In this document: piece by piece, positions 22,801 through 34,045 of the stretch
Layout of the letters: each line of letters opens with the position of its first letter
How positions within the stretch are numbered: the first letter of the stretch is position 1
Assembly: GCA_012845835.1 (NCBI GenBank)
Contig: JABAKD010000030.1
Coordinates: forward strand, 11,928,080 to 11,992,079
From: Undaria pinnatifida
Taxonomy: Eukaryota; Sar; Phaeophyceae; Laminariales; Alariaceae
DNA length: 64,000 nucleotides
Direction: 5' to 3'
Notes under the pieces: model-generated
Seen by the model: only the letters and a program-made list of their open reading frames with translations
Databases searched by the model: none
Told to the model about the DNA's origin: nothing
Made by a program: the position numbers and the translations under genes

Positions 22801-25358
22801 GCGGTCAACCCGACCTGTCGCTACTGGCACCGGCCGTGTTTTACTTGCAAATCGGATCTCTAAACCCTTTTTCTACCGCAAAAAACACCCCACACTAATC
22901 CCAAGTAGTCTATCCCTGAAAACGAGGGTGCGGTTATGTAGGGGTTAAAGACCGCCGTCCTCAACTAAACTCTCCAAACTTAAGCTGCTGCCCGTGATTG
23001 CCCTCATCCCCGCCTGTCGGGAATCTTGCCCGCCACTTTCAGCAAAGTGGAAACGTTTGAGCGAGACAGTTCGCTGGTTCTTGCTCCTGGTGGGGAGGTG
23101 AAGGCTGTCGAGCCGGCTGGACCTCTCTCGGTCTCGAAGGAAGGGCAGTGGAAACTAGACGCGGAGGACCGAGTGGTCAAACTTGATTACACCAGGTACG
23201 GGTACTGTAGGCAAACTTTCAATGGGATGATTTGATTTTTGTCATGTTCTTAATTGGGTGGTTTTAACGTGGCACTTTCGATGCGGCGATTTTGATTTTA
23301 TAATTCTCAATGCGGGGAATATGCTTTGACGATCCAACTGCGGTGATCATGATTTGTCATTCTTGATGCAGTGACTGTGATTTGTCACTCTCAATGCGAT
23401 GATGTTGTCAATGTCATCGTGGTTGATTTTGATTCGTCATTTTAGATGAAAGATTTTTGGCTGGTCGCTCTCAATGCGGTGGTTTTGGTGTGTGTGTTGT
23501 GTGCCGGGGGGGGGTCAAATGCCCCTGCACAGCGGTTGCGGCCTCAGACGATACGCGCATGAGTGTGCGGGCGTGGATTTTTTATTCTGGGGTCGTTTTG
23601 GGCAGTAGCATTCTTGGCTTCATGGTTGTGACTGTGTTGCAGCACTTGTCCTGGGGTATTCGGAACGGTTCGTGGGGAGGCCTAGGGTAGTCACGGTACA
23701 TGGCCCCAATGAGGGCCCGGACGTCGGCGTCAAAAATTATGTTTACATTCGAGACGCAACAGAATGCTCGTTGGTCCCTGGCTTCTACATTATCAATCCG
23801 AATGAAGTGAGCACGCGTGCTTAGCGTGTTTGGGGCATGCAGGGCGAGCATGAATAACGGTGCTGTACCCAGCATTGAGTAACCTCGCCTGGGCGTGCTT
23901 CCAGCGGTACAAGATGGGTCTATGATCGCCCGGGTGTGCGCTTACGGTTGAAGGTGCGGTTGCTGAAAGCTGAGGTGGTCGAGACACTGCTTTACGGTTG
24001 CATGACGCGGAGCCCGAACAAGCCTGACTATGACAGGCTACGACCGGTTCACCGCTCCATGCTCCTCCGATGCCTTGGATGGCGGAAACAGAAGCACGAC
24101 GACCACACCCTATCGTACGCCGACGCGCTTGCCAAGACAGCTTCCGAGAGCATAGAGGCGATAGTGCGCAAACGGAGGATATTGTTTGCGGGATTCGTAG
24201 CACGTATGGGGGAGGAGGGTCTGCCACAGAGGGTTATGTTTGGGGAGTTTGTTGGTGGTAAGGGCTACTCAGGGGGGCAAGAGAAAGACTGGATGGATCA
24301 TCTGAAGGAGGATATGTCGGTCTTTGGAATGAAATTCGAAGGGTGGCGAAAGGCTGATAAGAAGACCGGCAGATGGTTTCGACGAGTAGAGGAGGGAGCC
24401 GAGTTGTTCATGCGGAAATGGCATGTAACGGAGAGATTCCAATGGCCGTCACAATATAGCGCAAGACCGCCTTGACTTCTTCGCCTTGTTGCGTTCTCTC
24501 CCCAGTGCCATTGATGATGCACTTGATACCCTCTTATGAGCTCAATGCCGTCTTTAGTCAGTTCCTAAGGTCTGCTAGTATGACATTTTTTTTCTCTTTT
24601 CCTTTCCTTGCTTCCTCTTCTTGTCTTGTCTTTTCTTGCTTTTCTTGTCTTTTCTTTCCTTTCCTTTACCTTCTTTTCTTTTCTTTGTGTCTTTTTTTCC
24701 AATTGACTTGCGTCTGTCGTGCGTATGCGTAGTGGTAGGTACTACGTGCAATATATACGTGGTAGTCTTTCTTGGGTGGCAAGCGTTATAGTCGGTTTTT
24801 CCAGGCGCGAGTAGTGAGACATATGCACCAATGTGGACCTGACACACCACAGGCTGAATCCCGATTTCACTTTTATATGTTTCTGGTGGAGACATGAATT
24901 GCGTCAGCTGTGATATATGCGTGTTCTGCCTTTGGTTTGTTTGTGTTTTTCCCTGGGGTATTCCTCAGCTCCAGAGTAACTGGAGCCTGTTCTGTGACCA
25001 AGGACTTGATTTATGCGAGTTGATGTGAGAACAACAACAACAACCTCACGACCAGATGTATCGCAAGAGTAATGTTATACCAGTTACTCTATATATATCA
25101 GCAGCCCTTCCCAACTAATACCCCGGCACCCTTGTGCATGCTCGCCCGCGCTATGCTGCGTACGCTGCGATTGTCGACAGCTCGAAGTGGGTCGGACTTG
25201 TCAACGTGGGCGGCGGACAGGAGGGTTTGGGCGTCTTAGCACTGGACGACCAGCTGATGGTTGCCTTTGAATCAGCGCGGGCGGGGGCCGGGAAGGGGGC
25301 AGGGTCGGGGGCGGTTAAGACAGGCGCCGTCAAGTACCGATTGTTGGTACGGCAATAA
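12250..25358 (+). CDS. Plastid-targeted coiled-coil/TPR-like protein of unknown function, 12 exons
   Basis: Exons: 12250-12618, 16068-16253, 16648-16875, 17158-17393, 19145-19286, 19665-19813, 20394-20499, 20799-20864, 21222-21326, 21805-22193, 23043-23195, 25181-25358. Every junction is GT-AG and in phase, giving about 768 residues. The start GCCATGG opens a hydrophobic segment, VSVLALAVHVTAFRFPS, whose TA-F site resembles the ASAF motif of complex-plastid presequences. An acidic/basic coiled coil follows (about residues 65-125 and 175-260), then a WGVFERPKDMSKAYGGGR motif (exon 4). Next comes a TPR-like helical pair, ELAMALEATGRSYQAQDIYK (exon 6), leading into RLNEGLEAMDMLKFGRPG. The C-terminal exons are beta-rich (SSLVLAPGGEVKAVEPAGPL, then KWVGLVNVGGG) and end in LLVRQ. 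Exon 8 (22 codons) is the least certain. Action in the plastid is inferred from the presequence; no catalytic motif was recognised. The last intron carries a LINE fragment. Confidence 0.75.
13226..13303 (-). repeat. tRNA-like repeat unit
   Basis: Same family as 10300-10645. On the minus strand CGAGTGGATAGACTGTCCGC, then GCGGGTTCGAATCTTGG and a short A-run after GTCATCGGG. The cloverleaf anticodon stem does not pair. It lies in intron 1 of the 12250 gene. The DNA just left of it (GGGATCTCTGGGGCTC, about 13142) recurs near 47340. Confidence 0.6.
13352..13455. repeat. 28-bp perfect palindrome plus GC-rich tail
   Basis: CGGCTCGTGCTGCG followed directly by its reverse complement (13352-13379). 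It is followed by a G/C block with GCCGGAGG/GGGGCCCC words ending in a T-run. Intron 1 of the 12250 gene. Confidence 0.7.
14947..14983. repeat. CAG microsatellite
   Basis: About 11 CAG units in intron 1 of the 12250 gene. CAG-rich, less regular sequence continues at 15115-15260. Confidence 0.85.
15663..15730 (+). repeat. Short dispersed element, diverged copy
   Basis: CAGCTTGCAAAAAGACTTTC, GACCCTAAATTCGTCCCAGC, TGGCGTATTTAGACTAATTT. Intron 1 of the 12250 gene. Confidence 0.65.
18340..18413 (-). repeat. Short dispersed element, full inverted copy
   Basis: On the plus strand AACGTCAGCCGTGAGTTCGA, CAAAATTTGGGTCGATACTC, ATCTTTGCAAGCTGC. Intron 4 of the 12250 gene. Confidence 0.8.
19829..19872. 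repeat. GTT microsatellite just after a donor site
   Basis: About 14 GTT/TTG units starting 15 bases after the exon 6 donor of the 12250 gene. A similar GTT run sits just after the exon 10 donor at about 22211-22231. Confidence 0.85.
22855..22935. repeat. Dispersed repeat, paired with about 56115-56185
   Basis: Shared words include AAGTAGTCTATC/AAGTAGCCTATC and CGAGGGTGC/CGTGGGTGC in the same order and spacing. Each copy lies in an intron. About 55-60 bases are recognisably related. Nature unknown. Confidence 0.5.
23880..24475 (+). pseudogene. LINE (non-LTR retrotransposon) C-terminal RT fragment
   Basis: The open part 23936-24475 codes 179 residues typical of the C-terminal end of LINE ORF2 in algae and oomycetes. 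It includes VRLLKAEVVETLLYGCMTRS, LRPVHRSMLLRCLGW, DHTLSYADALAKTA and RRILFAGFVARMGEEGLPQR, then a GGQEKDWMDHLKED block. Just upstream (about 23888-23935) the matching N-terminal words AWACFQRYKMG are in another frame and meet a stop, so the copy is frameshifted and truncated at its 5' side. It carries no RT active site and cannot move on its own. It lies in the last intron (23196-25180) of the 12250 gene in the sense orientation, and the host exons on both sides still splice in phase. Confidence 0.85.
24588..24700. repeat. Pyrimidine (CTTTT/CTTTCC) tract
   Basis: About 110 bases of almost pure C/T on the plus strand, shortly after the LINE fragment. It is low-complexity and non-coding. Confidence 0.8.
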
Positions 25359-28300
25359 CATCATTTTGGAGGTTCGGGCTTGCGGTGGCAGCACAGCGCA
25401 CGGTGTTTGAGCCAATCATTTGTGTTTGAATAAATAGGTCGCTTGCCTGGCGTGCTGCCAGTTCCGGCTACACGTACTATGGTTGTTTGGTGGCCTACCC
25501 TTTTTCTCGTGACATGGCCATCGTGGCAGGTAAATTGGGGCTGCCGCTTTCCGTGAAAAAAAAATGTACATACCTGGTACTCTGGATTGAGATTTTACTA
25601 ATGCTAGAGCGTGGTCCCTCCGAACGCGTGGGAGAAGAGGATTATGGATAGAAAAGCTGCGTGTTGAGAGAGATGTGTGTGGAGAGAAGATGCGTGTTTT
25701 GAGAGATGTACCCTAAACGTTGCAAGCTACGAACTTCCGCCGCCTTACTTTGCATGCACATATAAAGGGGTAAGATGTTTCCCTTTCCGCACGACGAATG
25801 CTTGAGACGGCGTACACGCCTACAAGAACAATCCCGTACGTTCCTTGAGTGCCCCCCAAAGCACCAGCCCGTTTGGGCATATGCCTTTGGCATAATACAT
25901 GTGGGTGGACGGCGAGGCTGCAGGCATTTTTTGTGTCTTACCAGGTATACTATTAATAGGACGTTTTTAAGGCGCGGCTTTACCGTATTCATGCACTACA
26001 CACTGCAGGACTTCGACACGCCGCATTCCATCGCTGGGTCATTCGATCATTCTGTTGTAGGGTTAACACGCGGTGTGAACGATACGTTTGGGCATGCTTT
26101 GGTTATTACTTGCGCTGACGCGCTTTCCAGAAGACCTTCCGAGCCCCGATGGTCGAGTGCGATCTCAAGTCGTCTTGTCGACTGGTATTCGATAACAACT
26201 GTACAAGACGCCCTGCCGCAGCTAGCTCTGTTTGCGCGGGATCCGCGCATAGCCTGAATTGCAGGCTAACTTAGTTCAATGGTTGTTTTTTTGTTGTGGC
26301 GGTTTTACGCAAGAAGTGATTTAGCGAATCGTTCGCCCTCTCTGAACATGGGTCGAGAAACGAAAAAAAAACATCTACTTTAATACGCCACAACTCCCAA
26401 GCACCGTCCAGTCCTCTTCCCGGAACATTCTCCAGTTATTCGGTTGCCATGGTTTTGCGTAGCCTCTCCGAGAGCGGCTCGTCTTGGAGAAGGGTTGCGT
26501 TCAAGCAGCGCTGAGCCCCATGCGCGGAGAGCAGCAGCTCTAGAGTGCCGTGTGACGCGCTGCTGCTACTGCTGCCGCTGCTGCTGGCTTTAGTTCTCGT
26601 GGCAGTGTAAATGCTGATGCGTTCAATGACCTGGCCAAAACAGAACTTCAACCAAATCAGCCGCATCATTTTCTCGACTTTTTATGTTGTTCAACTTGTC
26701 ATATAATACCAGTAGAGTACGCTGCGTTGTTCACATTATTTGGGACGATGAACGGATGGAAGGCTGCGGCTGGTATCCCGCACTAGGGCAGGGGTAGGCG
26801 CCTTGGTCGATTTGCAGCTTAGACCGCTGTGGCGGTGGTTGCAGAGTCCCGTGGGCTAAAAAAAGCCCCCGGCCGATTCGCTACGATTGCGGAGCGAAAG
26901 TGGGGAGTTCGAGCCGGTGAGGCAGGGAGAGGGAAGGCGACTGCCACGGTGTAGAAACTAAACGGTTTTTGGCATCTGTTCTCGGAGAGCCTAAGCTTTA
27001 CGCGCTGCCGACTCAACCTCAACTAGGCACAGGCGGTGCCAAAGGAGCTGAAACTTCGTGAGGGTCAGAAAGATGACGAAACATGGCCAATACAGAAGTA
27101 GATGTTTGCGTCGCAGGGTGACCAGGGCCGATTCTCGAAACTCGATAATAGAAAAATCGAGGGGTTCCCCTACGAGTGAACTAAGAGTCGTTTTGTAGCG
27201 AAGAGACTATTTCGGTTTTTACCGAACGTTTCGGGGAAAAACTAAAAAGTTGAATCCCGAAAAAACTCGCCTCTAATAAGGTTGTCATTTTTTTTCAAGA
27301 AAAAAAATGAAATTAGATACAGGTGTGTAGAGGATCGGGCAGCCGCACCGCTCGAGTATGACTAGTCGCAGAAGGCGCAGTGGGTTTCTGAGCTCTCTTC
27401 GTCGAGTTGACAAAGTAACCGCACCGAGGAGGCCGACCGAACGAGCTCGCTGAGGGCAGTTGTAGCTGAGACTTTTTGTCACGTTGGGCTTTGTAGCGCG
27501 ACGAGTTGGTTATGGATTTCACTCGCCAAGGCACCGACACCTGCCTACGAGTAAGGCCGACTCCAGTGGGACAACCACGCGGGTGACTTCCGCGAGCGTT
27601 GCTGCTGTAGTGTCGGTTCTGTGCCGGGCGGACGATTGTTTTGCGAGCCAACTGAGGCTCGTACGCGTTAAGATTCAAGCCTCGTTGATTTCGGTACAAT
27701 ACCGAAATTTCATCAAAGACTGAAGAGTTTTACGTATCGTTAAGAACGACCCTAAGCGGACACAAACGAACGAACGGACGAACGGGCACAGTTCTGGCGC
27801 ATTGGTCTGGATGACAACCTTTGCGGGACTATGCCCCTCTGAAGGAAATGAGGAAGCATATTTGATCGGCGAGACCGTATGGCCAATTCCAAGCGCGGAT
27901 TGCATAGCTTGTGGGCTAAGCGTTCAGCCCTTAGCCTCTGTTCTTTCTGCGGCAACACGTGGCGAAAAGCAACGCTATCCAGAGAACCACCAAAAAGCTC
28001 TAAAGCAACAGAATAAACCAACGTCGCTGATATTGCCAACACAGCACCCTCATAGGACACCGGTCTACAAACTACCAGGTATTGTCAAATGGTCACGGAC
28101 ATCACCAGCGCTGGTATACGTTTTATGCGTGTCAACTGCGTTGTAAACACTCCTAACGAAAACCCTGGAGTTAACCGAGCCTGAACTAAAGTTGTTCCTG
28201 GCGAATTGATTACATTTCTGGTATAACGCAAGTCACCGATCAAGTCATCATATCATCACTTTGCAGTGGGGGTTCGCTCCAACACAATCGGAAGGGGCCA

Positions 28301-28447
28301 TTTTAAGAACAAAACATCGTCGCACTATTTGCAACGCTCAACGCGAACCCAAAAAAATATCACAGGACACGGGTCGCAAGCCAATCTATATCGCGCTATC
28401 GCCGGCACGAGCAGCATCAGGAAATCAGCCAATCAACGACCGATGAG
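25359..28447. other. Region between convergent genes
   Basis: Lies between the stop of the 12250 gene and the stop of the minus-strand 28448 gene, so both 3' UTRs should fall here. Frames at 25775-26257 (+), 26436-26669 (-) and 27752-28060 (-) are open but lack recognisable motifs and were not called. TACCTGGTA motifs occur at 25571, 25939 and 28073. The one near 25939 is followed directly by TACTATTAATAG. Confidence 0.4.
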
Positions 28448-31400
28448 TCAGGAGAATAGCGGATCTTCGTCTGCCGGCGGAAATGGCGGAGGAAAGAGGG
28501 GATTTTGCTCTTGTTGTTTCATCCTCTCGGCGGCTTGTTGCGCAAGCTTGAGCTCTGACTGCTGGATGTATGCGTCGGCATCCTGCTCCTCTCCCCTGCC
28601 GTTGATAAATTTGTAGCCTCCTTCCGGGGCAACAAACTTCTCCAGGAATGGAGACAAGACGATCACCGGGAACCTGGTGCGAGCAAGGGGGGGCGACGGC
28701 ACCGTGGACGGGCGAGGGGGGGCATGATCAACGTTCGGCAGAGTGCAGCGAGCTGTGAAAAGTCACACGCAGCTTGTAAGGAGGAGCTTCGACACCTTTC
28801 TCGAGTTCTCTCAGCCCAGGGGCCTACTATTGTATTAAATTATTCTAACAACGTCAGCTGTGAGTTCAACAAATTTAGGGTCGGTACCCATCTTTGCAAG
28901 CTGCCTATTCCTGAAAAAAAAGTGGACCGAAAGAGGGGGCAGGTGGGGTACGAGAAATAACTGCGCCGGTGACTGGACAGAGTGACAGCGCCGGTGGGCG
29001 AAGGTTTCCAAGGCAAGGGTTAGAACTACCGTATTTTACGAACGAGATAAAGGTGCACCAGCAACAAAGCAACCAAAGCGATCACGATATCCTAAACCTA
29101 TTTCTAAAACCTGAAAGCAGCGAAAGGTGCAGCACAGTATAACCGTTCAAGCTGCTCCGGTCCACGCGACGCACTGTTGACGTTCAACTAGAGTTTATAA
29201 CACTGAAGCGGAGAGGCAGGCAATACTTGGGTATTCCGATCAAAACATTTCTATCAACAACAACACTTCCAAGAATACCAACAACACCTCCATCTATCTA
29301 GTGTCCGACCAGAGAAATGTCCGACTCAGAAAATCGTGAAACTCACTTGAGGTCCTCCCCAGCGTAAATGTCCGCAAACAGCCCCACCCCGCCAACCCCT
29401 AGCGGAGACAGCGTCTGGAGCGGCCCTGTGAGCTTGTCTGCCACAAACACCTCAAAGGCGGCGCGGTCCTGCGTCACGAGCATTGCATGACAAAAATGGA
29501 GGCCGGTGCGTTTTGTCTTTAGAGGCCCAATCAAATATCGAGGGTGGCGCTGCCTTTTTTCACCGTCAACATCGGCTCTCTTTGTTATAACTCCGTACTG
29601 CTAACCAATGACATCATAGGTTGGCGCGCTTGTGATGCCGGAAGATGGCAGAAAAACGGCCACCGCATGACATAGCCTATATACCACTGCTCTTCGCAGT
29701 GACGATGTCCACGTTTTCTTCGATAAAAACTACTCGCAGTCGATTACATCAGCCGCACACATTCTCCATATTTCGGGCCACCAAAAAATCGCCCGTACAC
29801 ATTCTATCCACCGTTGTTGCCAAAAAACAAATCCGTTCTGATGTATCTGGTATATTGTACCTGGTAGGCCACTTCATTTTTGCTTCGTTTTCGGCCACAT
29901 ATTTAACGTTGGTCATACGGTAATATCATGCCAGAGTGCAGTATTGGCCACATACACACCCACTTTGGGTCGGGACACGTCGTGGATCTGAACCGTCGTC
30001 CGGGAAGCAGCTAGAGGTATCTCGCCCGCCAGCACAACCTCTCCGGCCTGCCCCCAACCTTGCAATCGCTACGCGGGATTGGTGGTCATGTGCTCAAGGA
30101 TGTGACCCAAGCCTTCTACGTGCAGCAGCCGCAGCCCAGGACCCAACGCGCGCCAAAGCATGAGCAACTTCTACTAAGGCACCAACCTGGCCACATCAGT
30201 ACGTGATACCTTCCACAGAACGCTGGCCACGTCATTGTGCGACACCATGTTACAGCTCTCTCCCAGGAACAAAATTCGGCACATCGCGTAAGTCGCGTTT
30301 CTCCCACTGAAGTTAACAGGCTCATTCCACCATGGGCAGTGCGAGAATTGCTCAATCAATCTCCACCGAGGAAAACCAAAACCATGAGAGCAATCAACCA
30401 TCGAAGACACGCGCCACGTACCCGCCAAAACTGAAACAGATTATTGCAGCACACGCACAAGGCATTGGTAAGCCACACGTAATTATCAGCACTCGACACT
30501 GCTATACCCAACCCCGACGCAGTTTTTCGTTGCTTTGTCCTTATCGTCACTTTGTCTGACCTTGAACCGGAACCCAGGCAGCGCCAGCAGAACGCTATCT
30601 TCCCTCGGGTCTTCCCCTCCTCCCACTCCGGCCGCAGGTACCTTCTCCTGCTCCTCCTGCCTCTCCATCTTCTCGGCGACCTCTACGCCGTGCTTGGCTA
30701 GCTCGGTAACTTCGTGCCAAAACGTTCGCGAAAATTCTGCCTCGGTGGTTGCGTTGACCACAACATACTTGTGAACGGTCAGGAGCTTTCGGCCTAGGTC
30801 TACGAATTCCTCCTCCTCATCGTCCACCATGCCGAGCATCGTGCGCTGTAGCCAAAGAAACACTTCTTCCATCACCGCTGACTGAGACACTGTTAGACGT
30901 CGATGGAAGGCGGTGCGGGCACGGGGAGGGGGGGGGGGTCATCAAGCATTGTCTCAATTTAAATGCAACGGTAGACTATCGCTACAAGGGCACGGAAAAA
31001 ACAAATGTGGACAAAAAACGCGTTCACAAGAGTCAAAGTCACAGCTGACGCAAGATTTTGATCAAATCAAACAAAGCCACGACAAAGACAGAACACGCGG
31101 GGCCGACGTATCGCGCAGCTCGCAAAGCTGAGCATCCACCATTCTATCGGTCGAACTTACAGCTGCCGTATCTCAGTGTATACACAAAATCGGCGCTCCG
31201 CATCTCTCAGCACAAACTCCGGGAATTGCTCCATCGCACTTTTCTACGATACGCTGCGTTTCTACGACTAGGAGCCAAACCGGTCGACTCCTGAAGCATG
31301 CGGCATGCCGGCATGTTAAAGGGGGGGGGGCGTACTCGTGTCTTGTTTACCTCCCAAGTCACTTGACCATCGACCACGCATCCCTTTCGAGACGGAGCAC

Positions 31401-33771
31401 ATATCCTACTCCAAATAGAGGAGGGTATGACTCACATGAGGCAGTCTGCTCCGATAAGACGCTGCTGGGAGAGAAGATGTCGGCAGGAGCTACTCCAAGT
31501 AGATGGCATAATGAAGGCAAGGGTGCGGGATTGAGAGAGGGGGGGGTCAACACGCAAGTCGGGGGGGGCGTGGGGGGCTGGGGGAGCGGAGGGCGGGGGC
31601 GCAAATTGGACTGGATATCCAAAATTTTAAAAAAATACAGCAGCATGATTGGCGTTTCGCGTGACCACTCGGCGATGGCGTGACATCTAAAACACGCTTG
31701 TCTACAGCTGACCACAAAACGGTCGAGCGCGGTTCAACCATTCCGACAGCTGCGGTACTATTGCAGTACTACTAAACTCTTCGGCACCATTCACAGAGAA
31801 CCAGCTACGTACGCGTCGGTCGTCCTAGAGCAGGCACTCATCAACTATCGCCTATCGCCTCGACTAAAAACTGTGCGCCCCGCAAAGAAGCACGGGAAGA
31901 CTGCGGCGTACTCAGCTCTAGCTACAATCCATTTCAACCCGCGTACCTTCTTCGTGCCACAGGGCCAAATACGGCCCATGTAGCCCTCCTTCCTCCGCCT
32001 CCGGGTGGTACACGCGAGAATCGCACTCCGAGGAAAGCGCTCTCTCGACCATTTCGGTGACCCCGCCGTCAATCGCGCAGGAAGGAGCAACCTGGAAATG
32101 CCCCACAGCAGCAGCGTATGAAGCCGCCGCAAGGGATGTAAAACATGGCCGTAGCCGTAAACACATACCCAGGCAAGTTCATTGCAGCGGTTGCTACATA
32201 CATGGTCTTGCGGCAAAGTTGTTGTCAGGCGCCATACAGCACATGGTGCAGGGTGAGACGAGAAATCGATTCAGAGGCCGCCAAAAAAACAAAGTTTGGG
32301 GTGCGAATGGATCCATGAGCGGTACGTCGATATTAAACGGAAACAGAGCGTCGATGCCTGCTACAAAAATCGTCATAAGGCCTTCATCAAGACAAACGCT
32401 ACGCGCAGTTGGGCGCTGCAAGCGTACACACGGCAACCACGAGTAGATCCCGTTGCAAATCTAGTAGGCGTCGTCTTGGTAATATGCAGCCGTGGCCAAG
32501 AACAGTCCGAAGCATCCGAAATACAGCAACACATTGTAAAAAAGAGCGAGTAACACACCGACTACGCAGAGACGCCCGAAGGGGGTTATCTCACCAGCAC
32601 CACCTGCTGACCTTCTCCTGCCGCCAAAGACTCGTAGTAACGGGTCAGAACTGCCACGTTCCAAGGGGCGCACCGCGGGAAACATGATCACGAGAAGGAA
32701 AAGAAAGAAACAGCTGTTAGAATCGCCCGTTGTGATGGCAGCTGTGCCTGGATGTGCAAGCACATTTCGTGCTCAAATCATTCACTCTAACCCTAACCCT
32801 AACCGTTTCCCCTAGCACGCCTGTTGGTAGTCTAGACTAATGCAGGCATGATCAAGGGTGTATCGGAAAAACAAGGATACGTATGGAGGTATCCTGAAGT
32901 GACGAGTGGTGCCATTGGAGGTCTCCGTGGGCACAGCTGGTGCCCAGCACATCAGCACGTGAACAGCCGGGCGATTAATCTAGATACATCGCGGCAACAC
33001 CGTGAAAGCGATACCAGGCACGTACCAGGTACCAGGTGCTAGACGAGAGAGCATGCTACCTGGTACTGGCATGGTACGCTGCTGTACCGCTACCAAGTAC
33101 CAGGTACCTGGTACCAAACGAGACCACGGGACTTGGAAGAAATATATGCCGCCTGTCGAACATGATTTTTATTATTCATACCGCTATGGGTTACTCAGGG
33201 TTACGTATTCGTCACTGATGCGACCAGTATGTACTATAAGTATGAGACGTGGCTCGGCACCGTGACCACTAACACGGGTGGCTAGCACCATGTGCGACGT
33301 CGGTCACCCCCCGAGGTTGTACAACAGAGTGCACAGCGCGCATAAGTCATTTGCCAGCTTCAAGCCTCCAACCACCGCGCTTCGTCAAACAATCACGCCG
33401 CATTTTCGCAGGACACGTCATCCAAAAAACACAGCACCTGCTGTGGGAGAGGACTCCTTCAATATCTTGATATCAGCGGCACCAATAAGCTCATCCCGCT
33501 CTTGCCAGTCCGCCAGGCTACCCAACATTTTGGCCCGCTCTTCCGAGCTCCATGACGATGCCGCCATGGAAACATGGCATGTCCGCCTGGCCAATCGAGG
33601 TCTGGAGGAGGTGCCAAGACCTGATTGAAACCGGCTGGCCCGACTTGCTGCAGCAGCCGCCACGGGAGTTGCTGGGGGTGGCAACTTAACGACGAAGGCA
33701 GAGCCCACAGAGGCAAGGAGGCTGTAGCCTGCCAGCAGCGTGGTGCCACTGCAGGGGTGCCTGCGCTTCAT
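28448..33771 (-). CDS. Plastid-targeted 395-residue protein of unknown function, 6 exons
   Basis: Exons on the minus strand: 33438-33771, 32326-32357 (32-base microexon), 31947-32091, 30561-30889, 29347-29468, 28448-28673. They sum to 1188 bases (395 codons plus TGA), and all junctions are GT-AG and in phase. The start context is AACATGAAG. The N-terminus has basic residues (MKRRHP), then a hydrophobic signal (LLAGYSLLASVGSAFVV) with the Ala-Phe cleavage signature of complex plastids, then a Ser/Arg/Pro-rich transit-like stretch. The mature part has a helical region, MEEVFLWLQRTMLGMVDDEE, a Gly-rich turn, LSPLGVGGVGLFADIYAGED, and a charged Gln-rich C-terminus ending in PPPFPPADEDPLFS. No enzyme motif or membrane span was recognised after the presequence. 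The microexon is the weakest link: it was chosen because it alone satisfied phase between exons 1 and 3. Confidence 0.7.
28832..28904 (-). repeat. Short dispersed element, full inverted copy, with a partial direct head nearby
   Basis: On the plus strand AACGTCAGCTGTGAGTTCAA ... CATCTTTGCAAGCTGC. A partial head in the opposite orientation, CGCAGCTTGTAAGGAGGAGC, lies at 28768, making an inverted pair. In the last intron of the 28448 gene. Confidence 0.75.
31039..31180 (+). repeat. Short dispersed element: tail fragment followed by a diverged full copy
   Basis: CACAGCTGACGCAAGATTTT (31040) is a tail only. GCGCAGCTCGCAAAGCTGAG through TCGAACTTACAGCTGCCGTA (31112-31175) is a full but diverged copy. 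In an intron of the 28448 gene. Confidence 0.6.
32786..32803. repeat. Interstitial telomere-type repeat
   Basis: CTAACCCTAACCCTAACC: three units of the TTAGGG-type repeat in an intron of the 28448 gene. Too short to be a chromosome end. Confidence 0.7.
33015..33112. repeat. Cluster of GTACCAGGTAC/CCTGGTAC motifs
   Basis: At least six overlapping or neighbouring copies of TACCAGGTA/TACCTGGTA-like words within 100 bases, in the first intron of the 28448 gene. It is the densest site of a motif that recurs across the window. Confidence 0.7.
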
Positions 33772-33882
33772 GTTTGCGAGACCTCTTGTACGCTCTCTGA
33801 GGTACATGCAGTGTAACATTGCTGGACAGAGGAGTTCAATGTAGATGCGGTTGCTTTTTTTTAACTCCAATCGAAGGGCTGG

Positions 33883-34045
33883 GTACTGGCGCGCAGCGCC
33901 AGTACAAGTTATAACGCAGCCAGTATACTGGATCCGGTCAGTATACTGGTGGCGCGGCGAAGCCCCCCCCGGCTGGTGAGGGGGCCTCGCCGGAGGCGCC
34001 CCCGGAGGGCCCCGCTGGAGGCGCCCCGCCGGAGGCGAATTTTTA
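33883..34045. repeat. GC-rich hairpin element with palindromic head
   Basis: GTACTGGCGC-GCA-GCGCCAGTAC is a perfect 10-bp stem. It is followed by two CAGTATACTGG palindromes (33930-33956), and then a G/C block with GCCGGAGGCG words ending in a T-run. It shares the layout hairpin, GC block, T-run with 13352-13455. It lies just upstream of the 28448 gene. Confidence 0.65.

Noticed and set aside
29645-29923. Plus-strand frame of 92 codons with a hydrophobic end
   Set aside because: Lies within an intron of the minus-strand gene; no motif, no supporting splice sites.
31359-31741. Overlapping frames on both strands at a GGGGG-rich stretch
   Set aside because: Low-complexity G-runs in an intron; neither frame has splice sites in phase with the host gene.
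32461-32763. Hydrophobic minus-strand frame (possible membrane exon) in the 28448 gene
   Set aside because: No donor site follows the hydrophobic part in a usable phase, whereas the 32-base exon at 32326-32357 fits both neighbours.
32786-32803. Telomere
   Set aside because: Only three units, inside an intron with genes on both sides.
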